DNA of 49,879 nucleotides from Lysobacter sp. Root690. GTDB lineage: Bacteria; Pseudomonadota; Gammaproteobacteria; Xanthomonadales; Xanthomonadaceae. Below are positions 15,587 to 23,477 of this stretch, piece after piece (positions within the stretch are counted from its first letter, which is position 1; the number at the start of each line of letters is the position of its first letter). The notes beneath the pieces are model-generated. The model had not been told where the DNA came from and made no database searches. It worked only from the letters and a program-made list of their open reading frames with translations. The stretch spans positions 659,157-709,035 of the forward strand of contig NZ_LMHM01000012.1 of assembly GCF_001427785.1 (NCBI RefSeq). The letters are read 5' to 3'. The position numbers and the translations under genes are program-made.

Positions 15587-15634
15587 GGGCCAGCCCGGAG
15601 AAGAGGAGGCTGCGGAGGCACTCCGGGCTGGCCC
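15587..15634. repeat. Perfect 14-bp inverted repeat
   Basis: GGGCCAGCCCGGAG and CTCCGGGCTGGCCC are exact reverse complements separated by 20 bases. It lies in the non-coding stretch 15432-15767, upstream of the nuclease-like gene and downstream of the replication operon. Confidence 0.8.
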
Positions 15635-15693
15635 TAGCGATCGCGCTGCTTCATGGCACAGCGCGCTCAGCATGGGGACTAGGCTAGGTCAAA

Positions 15694-15763
15694 ACCGGGG
15701 AAGTTGGGACATGCCCAACTTCCGGTTAAGCCGGTTTAAGCCGGTTTAAACCGGCGTAAGCCG
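15694..15763. repeat. Inverted repeat plus four ~10-bp direct repeats
   Basis: GGAAGTTGGG (15699-15708) pairs with CCCAACTTCC (15714-15723) over a 5-base loop, extended by flanking CCGG. Four units of about 10 bp of the form GGTTTAAGCC follow at once (GGTTAAGCC, GGTTTAAGCC, GGTTTAAACC, GGCGTAAGCC). The helical-turn spacing is iteron-like. Candidate phage replication origin or a multi-site operator, at the downstream end of the replication operon. Confidence 0.6.
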
Positions 15764-15767
15764 AAAC

Positions 15768-16193
15768 TCATTGGCAAGAGTCTTCGATTGGGCTCGATTC
15801 TGCTTCTGCCAGGCGAGGCAGCGGCCCGTTGAGGTGGACAGTGACCAGCACCAGCGCATGCTGCCAGTGACGCCATGCCGTCTTGCGGATCAGTCCGGTG
15901 CGCGCAGACACCTCCCGCCATGGGACGTGCTGTGCCCGCAGCCAGATCAGGCGACGTTGTTGTCCGTCCAGCCAACGTAGCCATCGCACGGTCTCGCCGA
16001 AGCGGTCAATCGCTCCGGGCGATGCGGCGAAGCGCAGGACGATACGCTCGTCAGCGTAGCCCTCCCACGACTGCCGCTGGATGTCGGGCCAGTAGGCTGC
16101 GTAGCCCTGCATCTTTGCCGCCGGCAGCCGACGCGCTGTTACTGCGGCTTCTTGGAATCGATCGGCGACTATTTGCATCGTCCACTCAGCCAC
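15768..16193 (-). CDS. DUF6362-like phage regulator (HTH)
   Basis: A 141-residue protein, the last gene of the replication operon. The middle part, MRWLRWLD-like then RRLIWLRAQHVPWREVSART and RKTAWRHWQHAL, is the hallmark of DUF6362 phage proteins. It ends in a sigma-region-4-like HTH, so a role in DNA binding or late transcription is likely. The C-terminal 20 residues are variable. It overlaps the preceding gene by 8 bases. The repeat block 15694-15763 begins directly after its stop and is an obvious candidate target. Confidence 0.65.
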   Translation of the reverse strand: MAEWTMQIVADRFQEAAVTARRLPAAKMQGYAAYWPDIQRQSWEGYADERIVLRFAASPGAIDRFGETVRWLRWLDGQQRRLIWLRAQHVPWREVSARTGLIRKTAWRHWQHALVLVTVHLNGPLPRLAEAESSPIEDSCQ

Positions 16194-16395
16194 TGACCTT
16201 CTCCCGCTTGCCGTACAGGCGTTCGGCGATCTGCGACAACAGCTGCCGCTCGACCCAGTCTAGGCGCGTGTCATCGGCCGACACCACGAGCAGGCCTTGT
16301 TCGCGCCAGCCCTGACGCTTGAGCCGATCCAGATCGAGGGTCTGCGGCACGAACTGGCCGAGCGGCGAGCGATAGCGAAACCCGGAGGCGATCAC
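16186..16395 (-). CDS. Small phage protein (unknown)
   Basis: A 69-residue protein. It starts at a GTG overlapping the stop of the RuvC-like gene (GTGA) and reads VIASGFRYRSPLGQFVPQTL and so on. An upstream extension of the open frame is the shadow of the RuvC-like gene, so the GTG start is preferred. The sequence has a basic middle (LDRLKRQGWREQG) and a helical C-terminus. No family recognised. Its tight coupling places it in the DNA-processing operon. Confidence 0.65.
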   Translation of the reverse strand: MIASGFRYRSPLGQFVPQTLDLDRLKRQGWREQGLLVVSADDTRLDWVERQLLSQIAERLYGKREKVSG

Positions 16396-16994
16396 GGCTT
16401 GGCCTCCTGCGCGATCGCCCAATGCAGCACGGCGAGCGCGTCGGCTTCGTTGTCGTCGGCCGGCGCGTGGCCCCAACGCTTGGCCGCTTCGATCATGGCG
16501 TCCTTGTTGGCATTGCCCTTGCCGGTGGCGAACTTCTTGATCGTGCCGACCGGAACGCCTTGATACGGCACTGCATGCCGCTCGCACCACGCGGTGAGCT
16601 GGGCCATGAAGCCGCCGTAGGCATGCGCGGCGTCCACGCCCTTGTGCCGGCGCACTTCTTCGAAGTACACGGTCGAGATCGGACCGGTGAAGCGCATGAG
16701 GTCGTCGAGCCAGCGAACGAAACGCAGATAGCGCATACCACCGCCTTCGAATCGCCCCAGCTTGAATGACTCGGTGCCGCTCATGGCCTGGCCGGAGAAA
16801 CTCAGCGCCCAGCCCATGGTCGAGCCGAGATCCAATGCGAGGACGATCGCTGCGTCATCTCCGGTCGGCTGGGTGGCAGAGGGGGCAAGGCTGCCTGTTT
16901 GTCCACATACGTGCGCGCGCACACATACATAAGAGGGAACCGGCAGCTTTGCCCCGTCCGCCACCCGACCCCCCACGTTGTTGATTTCACTCAT
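16392..16994 (-). CDS. RuvC-like Holliday junction resolvase
   Basis: A 200-residue phage resolvase with an RNase H fold. Acidic catalytic residues are visible: Asp in LALDLGSTMGWAL (about residue 55), Glu in VYFEEVRRHKG (about 112), and the C-terminal pair in DDNEADALAV (about 181-186). The residue after LDLGSTMGW matches RuvC strand 1. The N-terminal 45 residues, rich in Cys and Val, are extra and may not be translated; a later start is possible. It should resolve branched replication and recombination intermediates before packaging. Overlaps the primase gene by 8 bases. Confidence 0.85.
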   Translation of the reverse strand: MSEINNVGGRVADGAKLPVPSYVCVRAHVCGQTGSLAPSATQPTGDDAAIVLALDLGSTMGWALSFSGQAMSGTESFKLGRFEGGGMRYLRFVRWLDDLMRFTGPISTVYFEEVRRHKGVDAAHAYGGFMAQLTAWCERHAVPYQGVPVGTIKKFATGKGNANKDAMIEAAKRWGHAPADDNEADALAVLHWAIAQEAKP

Positions 16995-19314
16995 GGCTGG
17001 CGCCTCCGAACTGCGCGAACGATTTTGGCTTCAGACTCAGGCCGAGGAAGTACCGCGCACCCTTCGTCCCCTTGTGTTTGTTGAACTGACGAGCGGTCAG
17101 CAGGTCGGAGAAGCGCTTGACTGAGCCGGCGAACTCGCCGTTGCAGTCGGCCCAGTCCCGCCAGTCGCTGAACAGTTCTGCCACCAGCGCCTTCGAGTGG
17201 GAATGGACATAGCAACGCTCTTCGATCCAGTGACCAAGCGCGTCCTCACCTTCGAAATACTCGTCGGTCGCATCGATCACGCATTTCGGTGCGCGCAGCC
17301 CTTCACGCTGCCAGTGCAGGCAACCCTCGATGGCCCAGGCGATAATTCCGTCCCGCTCGGCGAGCAGCTTCTCAGTGAGCCGCGCATCGCGCCGCTCCGT
17401 CGGAACGGTGACGGTGAACGGCACAAGATGCAGTCGCCGCTTCATTGCCTCATCCGCATTCCGGATTGCGGGCTTGTGATTGCCGGCAATGACGAGCTTG
17501 AACTGCGGCCGGTATTCGAAGAAGTCCTGGCGCATGAACCGCGCGCTGATCGCGTCGCCACCGGTGATCGCCTTGAGCTTCGATTCGTTCCATCGCCGGC
17601 CTTGTTCGGTTTCGCTCGCGGCAACAAAACGCGCACCGCGCAATCCGGCCAACTCGGTGGGGTGCCGGTCATGCCGGGCCTCCATGAACGTGTCCATCGG
17701 CGCATTCATCGCGTAGTCGCCTAGGATGGTGGCCAGCACGTTGACGAATACCGATTTACCGTTGGCGCCGGTGCCGTAGAGGAAGAACAGCGCGTGCTCG
17801 CGGGTCACGCCGGTCAAGCAATACCCGACGACACGCTGCAAGTAATCGATCAGGGCGCGGTCGCCACCCGTCACATCACTCAAGAAGTGGCACCACGTGG
17901 GGCAATTTCCGGCCGGGCTGGCGGTCGTCAGCTTTGTCATGTGTTCGCCGCGGGCGTGCCGGCGCACCGCGCCCGAGCGCAGATCCACGATGCCGCGCGG
18001 CGTGTTCAAGGACCATAGATCGCTGTCCCAGGTCTCGGCAGCCGACGCATGACGCGGGTCGCTTCGGGTTAAGCGCTCAACGCCACTGACCGTCGAGGCC
18101 GACGCCAGTTTGGAACGCTGCGACGGCCGGTCAGCGAATTCCTGCGCCGCTCGGCAGACGCCGCGTACCAGATGCTGCTGCACCAGCGTTCGGTCCGGGT
18201 TCCAGCGGGTGCCGGTCCAACTCAGCCACTGCCCCCACGCGGCACAGTAGCGCCAGTCATCGCCGTAGCGGCGGGTGAATGCCAAGCCCAGGCCATCGTC
18301 GCTGCTCCAGTCCAGGCCGGCGAAGTCTATCGGCGGCGGCGCGTCATCGGTGCCGGGCTGCAGGAACGTGCGCTCGCCGGCACGCAGGAAGCCTTCCACA
18401 TCGAAGCCCTCGGTCACCGCGTCGTAAGCATCCCAACCTTCCGGCTTGTCCTCGGGCAGGTGCATCAGCGCGCAAGATTCTGCGCCGGCCTGGAAAGCCG
18501 CCTGCGCCGCTTGCATGGCGTATTCCCATCCGGGTTTATCCTTATCGGGCCAGATCAGGATGTGCTTGCCGCACAGTGGCGACCAATCGGTTTTGTCGAT
18601 CGGTGCGTTGGCGCCGTTCATGGCCGTCGTAGCGCATACGCCGAACGCGACCAGCGCATCGGCGCTCTTCTCGCCTTCGACCAAAACGGCTTCGTTCGAC
18701 GCAGCCAGCCCCGGTTGGTTGTAGAGCGGTCGCGGCGTGGGCGCTTGATGCTTGCGCCGCTTCGCATCCCATGGGCGGTATTGCTTGCCTTCGGGCGGAT
18801 CGTACCGGTACACGCAGCCGATCAACTCGCCTTCCGGCGTCAGGTAATCCCAGCGCGCGGTATGCGGCCCCAGGTCGTCCATCGCCGGCTCGGATCGCTT
18901 GGACTTCGACAGCGCCGGCGATTGCGGTGCTAGGCCGAGCAGCGTATCCGCCTGGTCGAGCACCTTCGCGAAATCCCGCCGCGCATCCAGCCCATGATGG
19001 GCCGCGATCAGATCGAACACGTCGCCGCCTTCACCGCTGGCGTGATCCTTCCACAGCCCGGCCCTGTTGCCGCGCAGCTCGACTTCCAGGCTGTCGCCGA
19101 CCGTACCTGCGACATCGCCGATGGCGAATTTGCCTCGTCGCGCTTTGCCCTTCGGGAACAGGGCCATCAACACCGACTGCAATCGTTGCAGCAATGCGGT
19201 GCGCGTCTCTTCCCGATGACGGCCTGCGGGCGGTCCGCTTACGCTCGGGGCTGGTGCATCGTTAAAGTCGTTCCAGGTCTTCAATGGGGCAGACTCCAGC
19301 AACGGTCTTGCCAT
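16987..19314 (-). CDS. Phage primase-helicase (Toprim + D5/SF3, P4 family)
   Basis: A 775-residue replication protein. Residues 55-115 form a CHC2-like region (LWKDHASGEGGDVFDLIAAH). A Toprim domain follows, with EGEKSADAL at 213-221 and IWPDKDKPG at 254-262. The C-terminal half is a D5_N plus superfamily 3 helicase, with Walker A GTGANGKS at 514-521 and TELAGLRGARFVAASETE after it. It should prime and unwind DNA at the phage origin. The N-terminus carries TWNDFNDA (13-20), almost repeated in the SSB-like protein at 20697-21317. Central gene of the replication operon. Confidence 0.93.
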   Translation of the reverse strand: MARPLLESAPLKTWNDFNDAPAPSVSGPPAGRHREETRTALLQRLQSVLMALFPKGKARRGKFAIGDVAGTVGDSLEVELRGNRAGLWKDHASGEGGDVFDLIAAHHGLDARRDFAKVLDQADTLLGLAPQSPALSKSKRSEPAMDDLGPHTARWDYLTPEGELIGCVYRYDPPEGKQYRPWDAKRRKHQAPTPRPLYNQPGLAASNEAVLVEGEKSADALVAFGVCATTAMNGANAPIDKTDWSPLCGKHILIWPDKDKPGWEYAMQAAQAAFQAGAESCALMHLPEDKPEGWDAYDAVTEGFDVEGFLRAGERTFLQPGTDDAPPPIDFAGLDWSSDDGLGLAFTRRYGDDWRYCAAWGQWLSWTGTRWNPDRTLVQQHLVRGVCRAAQEFADRPSQRSKLASASTVSGVERLTRSDPRHASAAETWDSDLWSLNTPRGIVDLRSGAVRRHARGEHMTKLTTASPAGNCPTWCHFLSDVTGGDRALIDYLQRVVGYCLTGVTREHALFFLYGTGANGKSVFVNVLATILGDYAMNAPMDTFMEARHDRHPTELAGLRGARFVAASETEQGRRWNESKLKAITGGDAISARFMRQDFFEYRPQFKLVIAGNHKPAIRNADEAMKRRLHLVPFTVTVPTERRDARLTEKLLAERDGIIAWAIEGCLHWQREGLRAPKCVIDATDEYFEGEDALGHWIEERCYVHSHSKALVAELFSDWRDWADCNGEFAGSVKRFSDLLTARQFNKHKGTKGARYFLGLSLKPKSFAQFGGASHE

Positions 19315-20015
19315 GGGCAGAACCGACAGGTTTGATGAGTAGGGGTGGTGCTGATGCGGGGAAGCGCCTCGCCTGCATCGCAGGCCCGCAAGATCTCGAC
19401 CGCGTGGTCCGACGCGCGCTGCGCCAGGCCACGATCGAAGGGGATGCGCTCGGCGTAGATCGCCATGTCGTCGGCGCAGACCGCGGTGAACAGCGCGGGG
19501 TGTTCGTGCAGCCCGAGATAGGCTTGGTACATCGCCACCTGAGTGGCGTAGACGGGGCGACTGGCGAAGAGCCGCTTTCGTTGCAGCTCGCGGAACGTCT
19601 TCAATCCGACTGCCTTGTTCTCCCAGAGCATCGGATAGCGAAAGCTATCGGGGCCGGCGACGATCACGCCATCGGCGTGTCCACGCACTCGGCCGCCGGC
19701 CGCAACGAAGCCGTGTTGGTCGCCTTGGTCGTTGTGCGCACGCAAGTCGAAGCCGCCTTGACGCAGCCAGTCGGCCATCCAGTCCTCGACCCGGTGGCCG
19801 CGCGCGAAGACGCGCAGTACTCGGCCCGGGAAGTGACGGCCAGGGTCCTTGGGCGTGTTGAAGAATTGGAATTGCAGTCGGCGCGAGCAGTCTTCGCCCA
19901 GGCTGGATGCGCCCAAGTAAGCGCGCGGCGGTAGCGAGTCCGCCTCACGCTCCAGTGCGCCATCAATCAGCGCACTGACGTGTTCCGACAGATCATGGGA
20001 ATTGAAATCAAGCAT
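19281..20015 (-). CDS. PD-(D/E)XK phage exonuclease (Cas4/RecB-like)
   Basis: A 244-residue nuclease from the ATG at 20015 (MLDFNSHDLSEHV); a TTG ten codons upstream is less likely. It shows the AYLGASSLGEDCSRRLQFQF N-terminal Cys region, the active-site GHADGVI ... LWENKAVG pair (Asp about 128, E-x-K about 145), and three clustered C-terminal cysteines (HQTCRFCPWQDRC). This is the CxxCxxxxxC Fe-S arrangement of Cas4/AddB-type nucleases. Next to a Sak4-like ATPase and an SSB-like protein, it probably resects ends for phage recombination. Confidence 0.85.
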   Translation of the reverse strand: MLDFNSHDLSEHVSALIDGALEREADSLPPRAYLGASSLGEDCSRRLQFQFFNTPKDPGRHFPGRVLRVFARGHRVEDWMADWLRQGGFDLRAHNDQGDQHGFVAAGGRVRGHADGVIVAGPDSFRYPMLWENKAVGLKTFRELQRKRLFASRPVYATQVAMYQAYLGLHEHPALFTAVCADDMAIYAERIPFDRGLAQRASDHAVEILRACDAGEALPRISTTPTHQTCRFCPWQDRCWSLPH

Positions 20016-20063
20016 ATTTCCGACGCGGAATGTTGCAAATGCCAAAAAAACTGCATGCCAAAA

Positions 20064-20492
20064 TCAAAAGGGAATCGAGTCGTTTTCGAATCCATCCAGG
20101 GGCGGCGAGACCTTGTAGCCGGCCCGGCTCGACTGATCGCGAATCGCGGACTCGTAGGCTTGCGTAATGGCGTCGACCACTTGGGTGGCCTGCGCTTGGT
20201 TGTACTGCGCCAGCGGAACATCGAACCCGATGCGATCGGCGACGGACGCTAGCGCCATCAGACAAGCGCGTTGTGCGTAGTGGGTCAGTGGGTGTGTCAC
20301 AGGCAATAGCTCCTCTGCCGACGCCGGATCGCTCCGGCATCGGGTGTCGTAGAGTTGATGGAATGCGTTCTGGCAGGTGGCCGAACAAAACGCCCAGCGA
20401 TAAGGTGTGCGCCGCGTATCACCGATCCGGCGGCGCAGGTCCAGATGGCCGAAGCCGCGGGCGGGCTTTCCGCAGGCCCAGCAGCACGTCAT
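20064..20492 (-). CDS. Phage zinc-binding protein, DUF6511-like
   Basis: A 142-residue protein with an N-terminal zinc-binding site: CCWACGKPARGFGHLDL, then WAFCSATCQNAFHQLY. This is two Cys pairs about 30 residues apart, followed by helices. The layout fits small phage proteins annotated DUF6511, found in replication operons. Function unknown. It overlaps the upstream gene by 4 bases and ends about 50 bases before the exonuclease start. Confidence 0.65.
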   Translation of the reverse strand: MTCCWACGKPARGFGHLDLRRRIGDTRRTPYRWAFCSATCQNAFHQLYDTRCRSDPASAEELLPVTHPLTHYAQRACLMALASVADRIGFDVPLAQYNQAQATQVVDAITQAYESAIRDQSSRAGYKVSPPLDGFENDSIPF

Positions 20493-20686
20493 CGGCCATG
20501 GCGAGACTTATCGAAGCCGCGGTCGCGATAAGCGACCAACGCCTCGGCGTGATCGAGATGGCGCTGCGCCAAGCGCCGGCACGCTTCGATCTGGTCCTCG
20601 ATTTCGGCGCTGGTGAGTTTTCGCAACGGCGTGTAGATGCCGTTGCGGTTCGGATATAGGTCTTGCAGGTTGGGGTTCGTGGGCAT
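20489..20686 (-). CDS. Small phage protein (unknown)
   Basis: A 65-residue protein, MPTNPNLQDLYPNRNGIYTP and so on. A short N-terminal arm precedes a helix-rich, highly charged part (SAEIEDQIEACRRLAQRHLD). Overlap with the next gene (ATGA) and the 10-base gap after the SSB-like gene support it as an operon member. No family recognised. Confidence 0.65.
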   Translation of the reverse strand: MPTNPNLQDLYPNRNGIYTPLRKLTSAEIEDQIEACRRLAQRHLDHAEALVAYRDRGFDKSRHGR

Positions 20687-20696
20687 GGCGCGCGCC

Positions 20697-21317
20697 TCAC
20701 TGCGCCCACGTCGGCCGACCGGCCACCGGGCCGGCGTTGGCCGCCGTTTGCGCCACCTGCGCGACGTGTGCCGGGACAGGGGCCGATACCGGCAAGGACG
20801 CGGTCGACGGCGCGGAGCCGGCGCCCATCACCTCTTTGTACTGCGGGTGGTCGGGCATGATCGGCATCTTGATCACCGCCTTGTCCTGGCCGTAGCCGTC
20901 CTTCTCCCAGTCGACTTGGGCGGCGAAGATCAGGCCGTCCAGATCACCGAAGCTGCTAATGCAGCGCCCGGCCTGAGCGGTCGCGCCCATGTCGTCCGGG
21001 TGCAGGCCGAGTGCGGAGTTGAGGGCACCCTTGATGAAGCTGCGTCCCATCTGGCCCCAGGTCGGTCCCTTCGCGCTGTACAGGCCGATCAACGACCAGA
21101 GCTTGCGGCGAGCGTACTTACCTTCCATCACGACGAACTCGCCGTTGAGATAGACGGCGCCGGTATCGCCCCGTGTGGCCCAGCCATGCAGCCAACCTTG
21201 ATTGGCGTCGTTGTAGCCGCCGGGCTTGATGGTCATGCGGACCTTGACCAGCGTGCCTTTGGGAATGAGCGAGAACGCCGGGTTCTCGGCGTCGTTGAAA
21301 TTGTTCCAGGTGGACAT
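20697..21317 (-). CDS. SSB-like phage protein of the Sak4 recombination module
   Basis: A 206-residue protein from the ATG at 21317 (MSTWNNFNDAENPAF). The beta-rich body (LIPKGTLVKVRMTIKPGGYN, then GAVYLNGEFVVMEGKYARRK) and a disordered Ala/Pro/Val tail suggest a DUF669-type or other single-stranded-DNA-binding protein. Position directly downstream of the Sak4-like ATPase is the usual arrangement. The open frame beyond 21317 is the shadow of the ATPase gene. The TWNNFNDA start is shared with the primase (TWNDFNDA). SSB function is inferred. Confidence 0.65.
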   Translation of the reverse strand: MSTWNNFNDAENPAFSLIPKGTLVKVRMTIKPGGYNDANQGWLHGWATRGDTGAVYLNGEFVVMEGKYARRKLWSLIGLYSAKGPTWGQMGRSFIKGALNSALGLHPDDMGATAQAGRCISSFGDLDGLIFAAQVDWEKDGYGQDKAVIKMPIMPDHPQYKEVMGAGSAPSTASLPVSAPVPAHVAQVAQTAANAGPVAGRPTWAQ

Positions 21318-21331
21318 GGGATTCCTGCGGA

Positions 21332-22162
21332 CTATTCGGGTGAAGTTTTGTCGGGGGCGGCGGCTTCGGGGGCGCCGAGCTTGCGCATGAGCCGGCCCAG
21401 GTCCGGTGGCTCGACCATATCGAGACGACCGGAGCGGTCCTTGGCGGGGAAGCCCCACGGATTGCCGGTGTGGCAAATGAAGGCGCGATACGGAGCGCCG
21501 TCGCTCGGCGCGATCTCCGCCAGCGTGATCACCTCATCCACGATGCCGGGCAACTCCAGCCCAGTCTTGGAGCCGTCGATCTGCAACTCGTAGACCTTGC
21601 GGTTGAAGTCGTCGGTGCGCTCATCGAGGATGCCGACGAACCAGACATGCTTGTCGCGGCTGTGCTGGATGTGTGTGAGCCACGCAACCATCTCCTGACC
21701 CATCAAGCCGTAGGCGCCGCGGGTATCAGGCTTGTTGGTGCGGTCGGAGAACGCCTGCGGTTGCCCCTTGCACCACTGCAAGCAAAGCCGACCGGCGACG
21801 GTGATCGAATCGATGAAGTGGGTCCGGTACTTGGCCAACTCGGCCGGATCGCCGAATCGCTGACGCGCCTCATTGAAGTGCCACGGGCTAAAAGGCTGAC
21901 CATCGCGCAACGCGGGGTTCGGACCGCCGAGGAGAACAGCGATGTCGCGACATTCCTCCCAGGTCCGGGGACGCAAGCTGTCACCCGGCCAATCCTTCAC
22001 CGCCAAATCGCCCGCCTCGATGTCGATGAACAAAGTGCTGCCCGGATCGAGCGTCCACAGCTGATAGGTCTTGCCCAGGCCCCAGCGACCGACGAGTACG
22101 CCTTTGACGCCGCGGGTTTCGGCCAACCGCTGATCGGCGGTGATGATTGGAAACCCGCTCAC
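21332..22162 (-). CDS. Sak4-like ATPase (phage RecA-fold recombinase)
   Basis: A 276-residue AAA/RecA-fold protein. Walker A is GRWGLGKT at residues 25-32 and Walker B is STLFIDIEAGDL at 42-53. IDSITVAGRLCLQWCKG, GAYGLMGQEMVAWLTHIQHS and VWFVGILDERTDD are typical of the Sak4 group of phage single-strand-annealing or strand-exchange ATPases. Its SSB-like and exonuclease neighbours complete a recombination module. The ATG overlaps the preceding stop (ATGA). Confidence 0.85.
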   Translation of the reverse strand: MSGFPIITADQRLAETRGVKGVLVGRWGLGKTYQLWTLDPGSTLFIDIEAGDLAVKDWPGDSLRPRTWEECRDIAVLLGGPNPALRDGQPFSPWHFNEARQRFGDPAELAKYRTHFIDSITVAGRLCLQWCKGQPQAFSDRTNKPDTRGAYGLMGQEMVAWLTHIQHSRDKHVWFVGILDERTDDFNRKVYELQIDGSKTGLELPGIVDEVITLAEIAPSDGAPYRAFICHTGNPWGFPAKDRSGRLDMVEPPDLGRLMRKLGAPEAAAPDKTSPE

Positions 22163-22629
22163 GCGGTCTCTCCCGGCAGCGACAGTCGGAAGGTGGCTTT
22201 GCCGACTTTGAGGGTTCGAGCAGCATCAAAGGTCGCGCGCATAGATACGGGCCAAGCGTTGTACTTGCTCTCACTGATCCTGTAAGTGACCTCGACAAAC
22301 TCCGAAGGGTCTTCGCCTGCTGCCTGGATGCGGGAGACGATGCGCGAGAGTACGGTCTGATCCCATTCGACCTTCTTCGGCAGTTCGACACTGATCCGGA
22401 TCGGGCCATCGTTGAAGGTGACCGAGCCAGCATCTTTTCCTGCGGCTAAGCGCTGCGCCCGAGCGATCTGGCTGTACTTCAGCGCCAGTGCCTGGTCGAC
22501 CAAGTCGGCATGCGCCTTGGCGGTGGCCAATGCCTCGGTCGCCTCTCGCTTCAGGTCAAGCAGCATCTCCGGCGCATATGCGGCGAGTTCAGTGGCCGAG
22601 CGGTCCACGCTGCGTTGCAGGAGGCTCAT
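22159..22629 (-). CDS. Conserved phage protein of the recombination module (unknown)
   Basis: A 156-residue protein from the ATG at 22629. The N-terminal half is a long helix or coiled coil (about residues 15-70). The C-terminal half is strand-rich (PIRISVELPKKVEWDQ, then FVEVTYRISESKYNAWP). I know this pattern only from hypothetical proteins beside Sak4-like genes. Both ends overlap neighbours by 4 bases. No function can be read from it. Confidence 0.65.
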   Translation of the reverse strand: MSLLQRSVDRSATELAAYAPEMLLDLKREATEALATAKAHADLVDQALALKYSQIARAQRLAAGKDAGSVTFNDGPIRISVELPKKVEWDQTVLSRIVSRIQAAGEDPSEFVEVTYRISESKYNAWPVSMRATFDAARTLKVGKATFRLSLPGETA

Positions 22630-22838
22630 GCTCGCGCTCCCGCCGACGCCGCGGTGTCCTCGGGTGATCGCACCGAGACCTCCTCGAAGGCTTCGACATC
22701 GCTCAGGCGATAGCGGATGGCGCGGGTTACTTTGATGTAGCGCGGGCCGATGCCTTCGGATCGCCACCGTTCGATCGTGTCGACGGTAACGCCCCAGCGT
22801 GCGGCCAGCTGCTCGGTAGACAGGTGGGTGGTACTCAC
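22626..22838 (-). CDS. Excisionase-like HTH protein
   Basis: A 70-residue AlpA/Xis-type winged-helix protein: LSTEQLAARWGVTVDTIERW, then GPRYIKVTRAIRYRLSDVEA. It is the first gene of the minus-strand operon. The GTG start at 22838 is supported by AGAGGAG about 9 bases upstream. It could direct excision together with the serine recombinase or act as an early regulator. An upstream extension of the frame has no ribosome site and was rejected. Confidence 0.8.
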   Translation of the reverse strand: MSTTHLSTEQLAARWGVTVDTIERWRSEGIGPRYIKVTRAIRYRLSDVEAFEEVSVRSPEDTAASAGARA

Positions 22839-22903
22839 TGCGAGAACTCCTCTTGATGCATCGGCGCGAATGCACCGGCACAAAGAGCGTCTACCCAAGT
22901 CGG

Positions 22904-22944
22904 CTACGAACGGAAGAAGAAACCAGCTACGAACCAACTACGAA
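22904..22944. promoter_or_regulatory. Three CTACGAA direct repeats (possible operator)
   Basis: CTACGAA occurs at 22904, 22927 and 22938, followed by AGCTAGCAATCGATAGCAAC. This lies upstream of the minus-strand early operon, within the divergent control region 22839-23148. Candidate repressor or excisionase binding site; no binding protein is proven. Confidence 0.35.
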
Positions 22945-23148
22945 TAGCTAGCAATCGATAGCAACGTAGACAGAAAACATCGAAAAATTGGCTGTTTTTC
23001 TAACCGAGAATGAATCAGCGTTCAGACAGTCCCGTGTGATTTGCATTTGGGCGCGCTTGTGATATTGCGTGGCCGCCGATCTGCGCGATAGTCTTTGTTC
23101 AGGCAACACAACAACAACTAAAAGCGGTCTCAGCAAGGAGACCTGACA

Positions 23149-23328
23149 ATGAACAATGGATTGGTACTTCGCCACACGCTGACGGCAACCTTGTCAGCCC
23201 CGTATACAAACTACTTCCTACCAGGGACAGCGTCCGGCATTCCGGATCGCGATTGCGGCCACGTTTTCGAACGCGTGATCTGCAATCAACAAGGTATGCA
23301 TCTGCAATCGGCCTCGCCGATTCGCTGA
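23149..23328 (+). CDS. Short protein (unknown)
   Basis: A 59-residue frame, MNNGLVLRHTLTATLSAPYT to HLQSASPIR. AAGGAG lies 8 bases before its ATG, and it sits at the head of the plus-strand integrase module. It holds two cysteines (CGHVFERVIC). No family is recognised. The good ribosome site is the main support, and its position opposite the early operon would suit a small regulator. Confidence 0.45.
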   Translation: MNNGLVLRHTLTATLSAPYTNYFLPGTASGIPDRDCGHVFERVICNQQGMHLQSASPIR

Positions 23329-23356
23329 GGCACTTGTAACGCTTGTATTCGCTTTG

Positions 23357-23445
23357 AGGTCGGCAACGGCCTGACGGGCACGTACGCCCCCGCGAAACGC
23401 ATACGAATTAACTTCAGATCGGAAACGATTTGACGGGCAACTACG
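23357..23445. repeat. Imperfect ~30-bp direct repeats before the integrase module
   Basis: AGGTCGGCAACGGCCTGACG (from 23357) and AGATCGGAAACGATTTGACG (from 23416) belong to two 30-base units, 59 bases apart, matching at 23 of 30 positions. They lie just upstream of the 23478 start. Could be an operator pair, part of attP, or an old duplication. Confidence 0.35.
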
Positions 23446-23477
23446 TCCGCGATTTCCTTTGGTAAGGAAGCTTTTCC

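Noticed and set aside
22948-23175. 75-codon minus-strand frame in the divergent control region
   Set aside because: No ribosome site, and it overlaps the control region and the better-supported 59-codon plus-strand gene.
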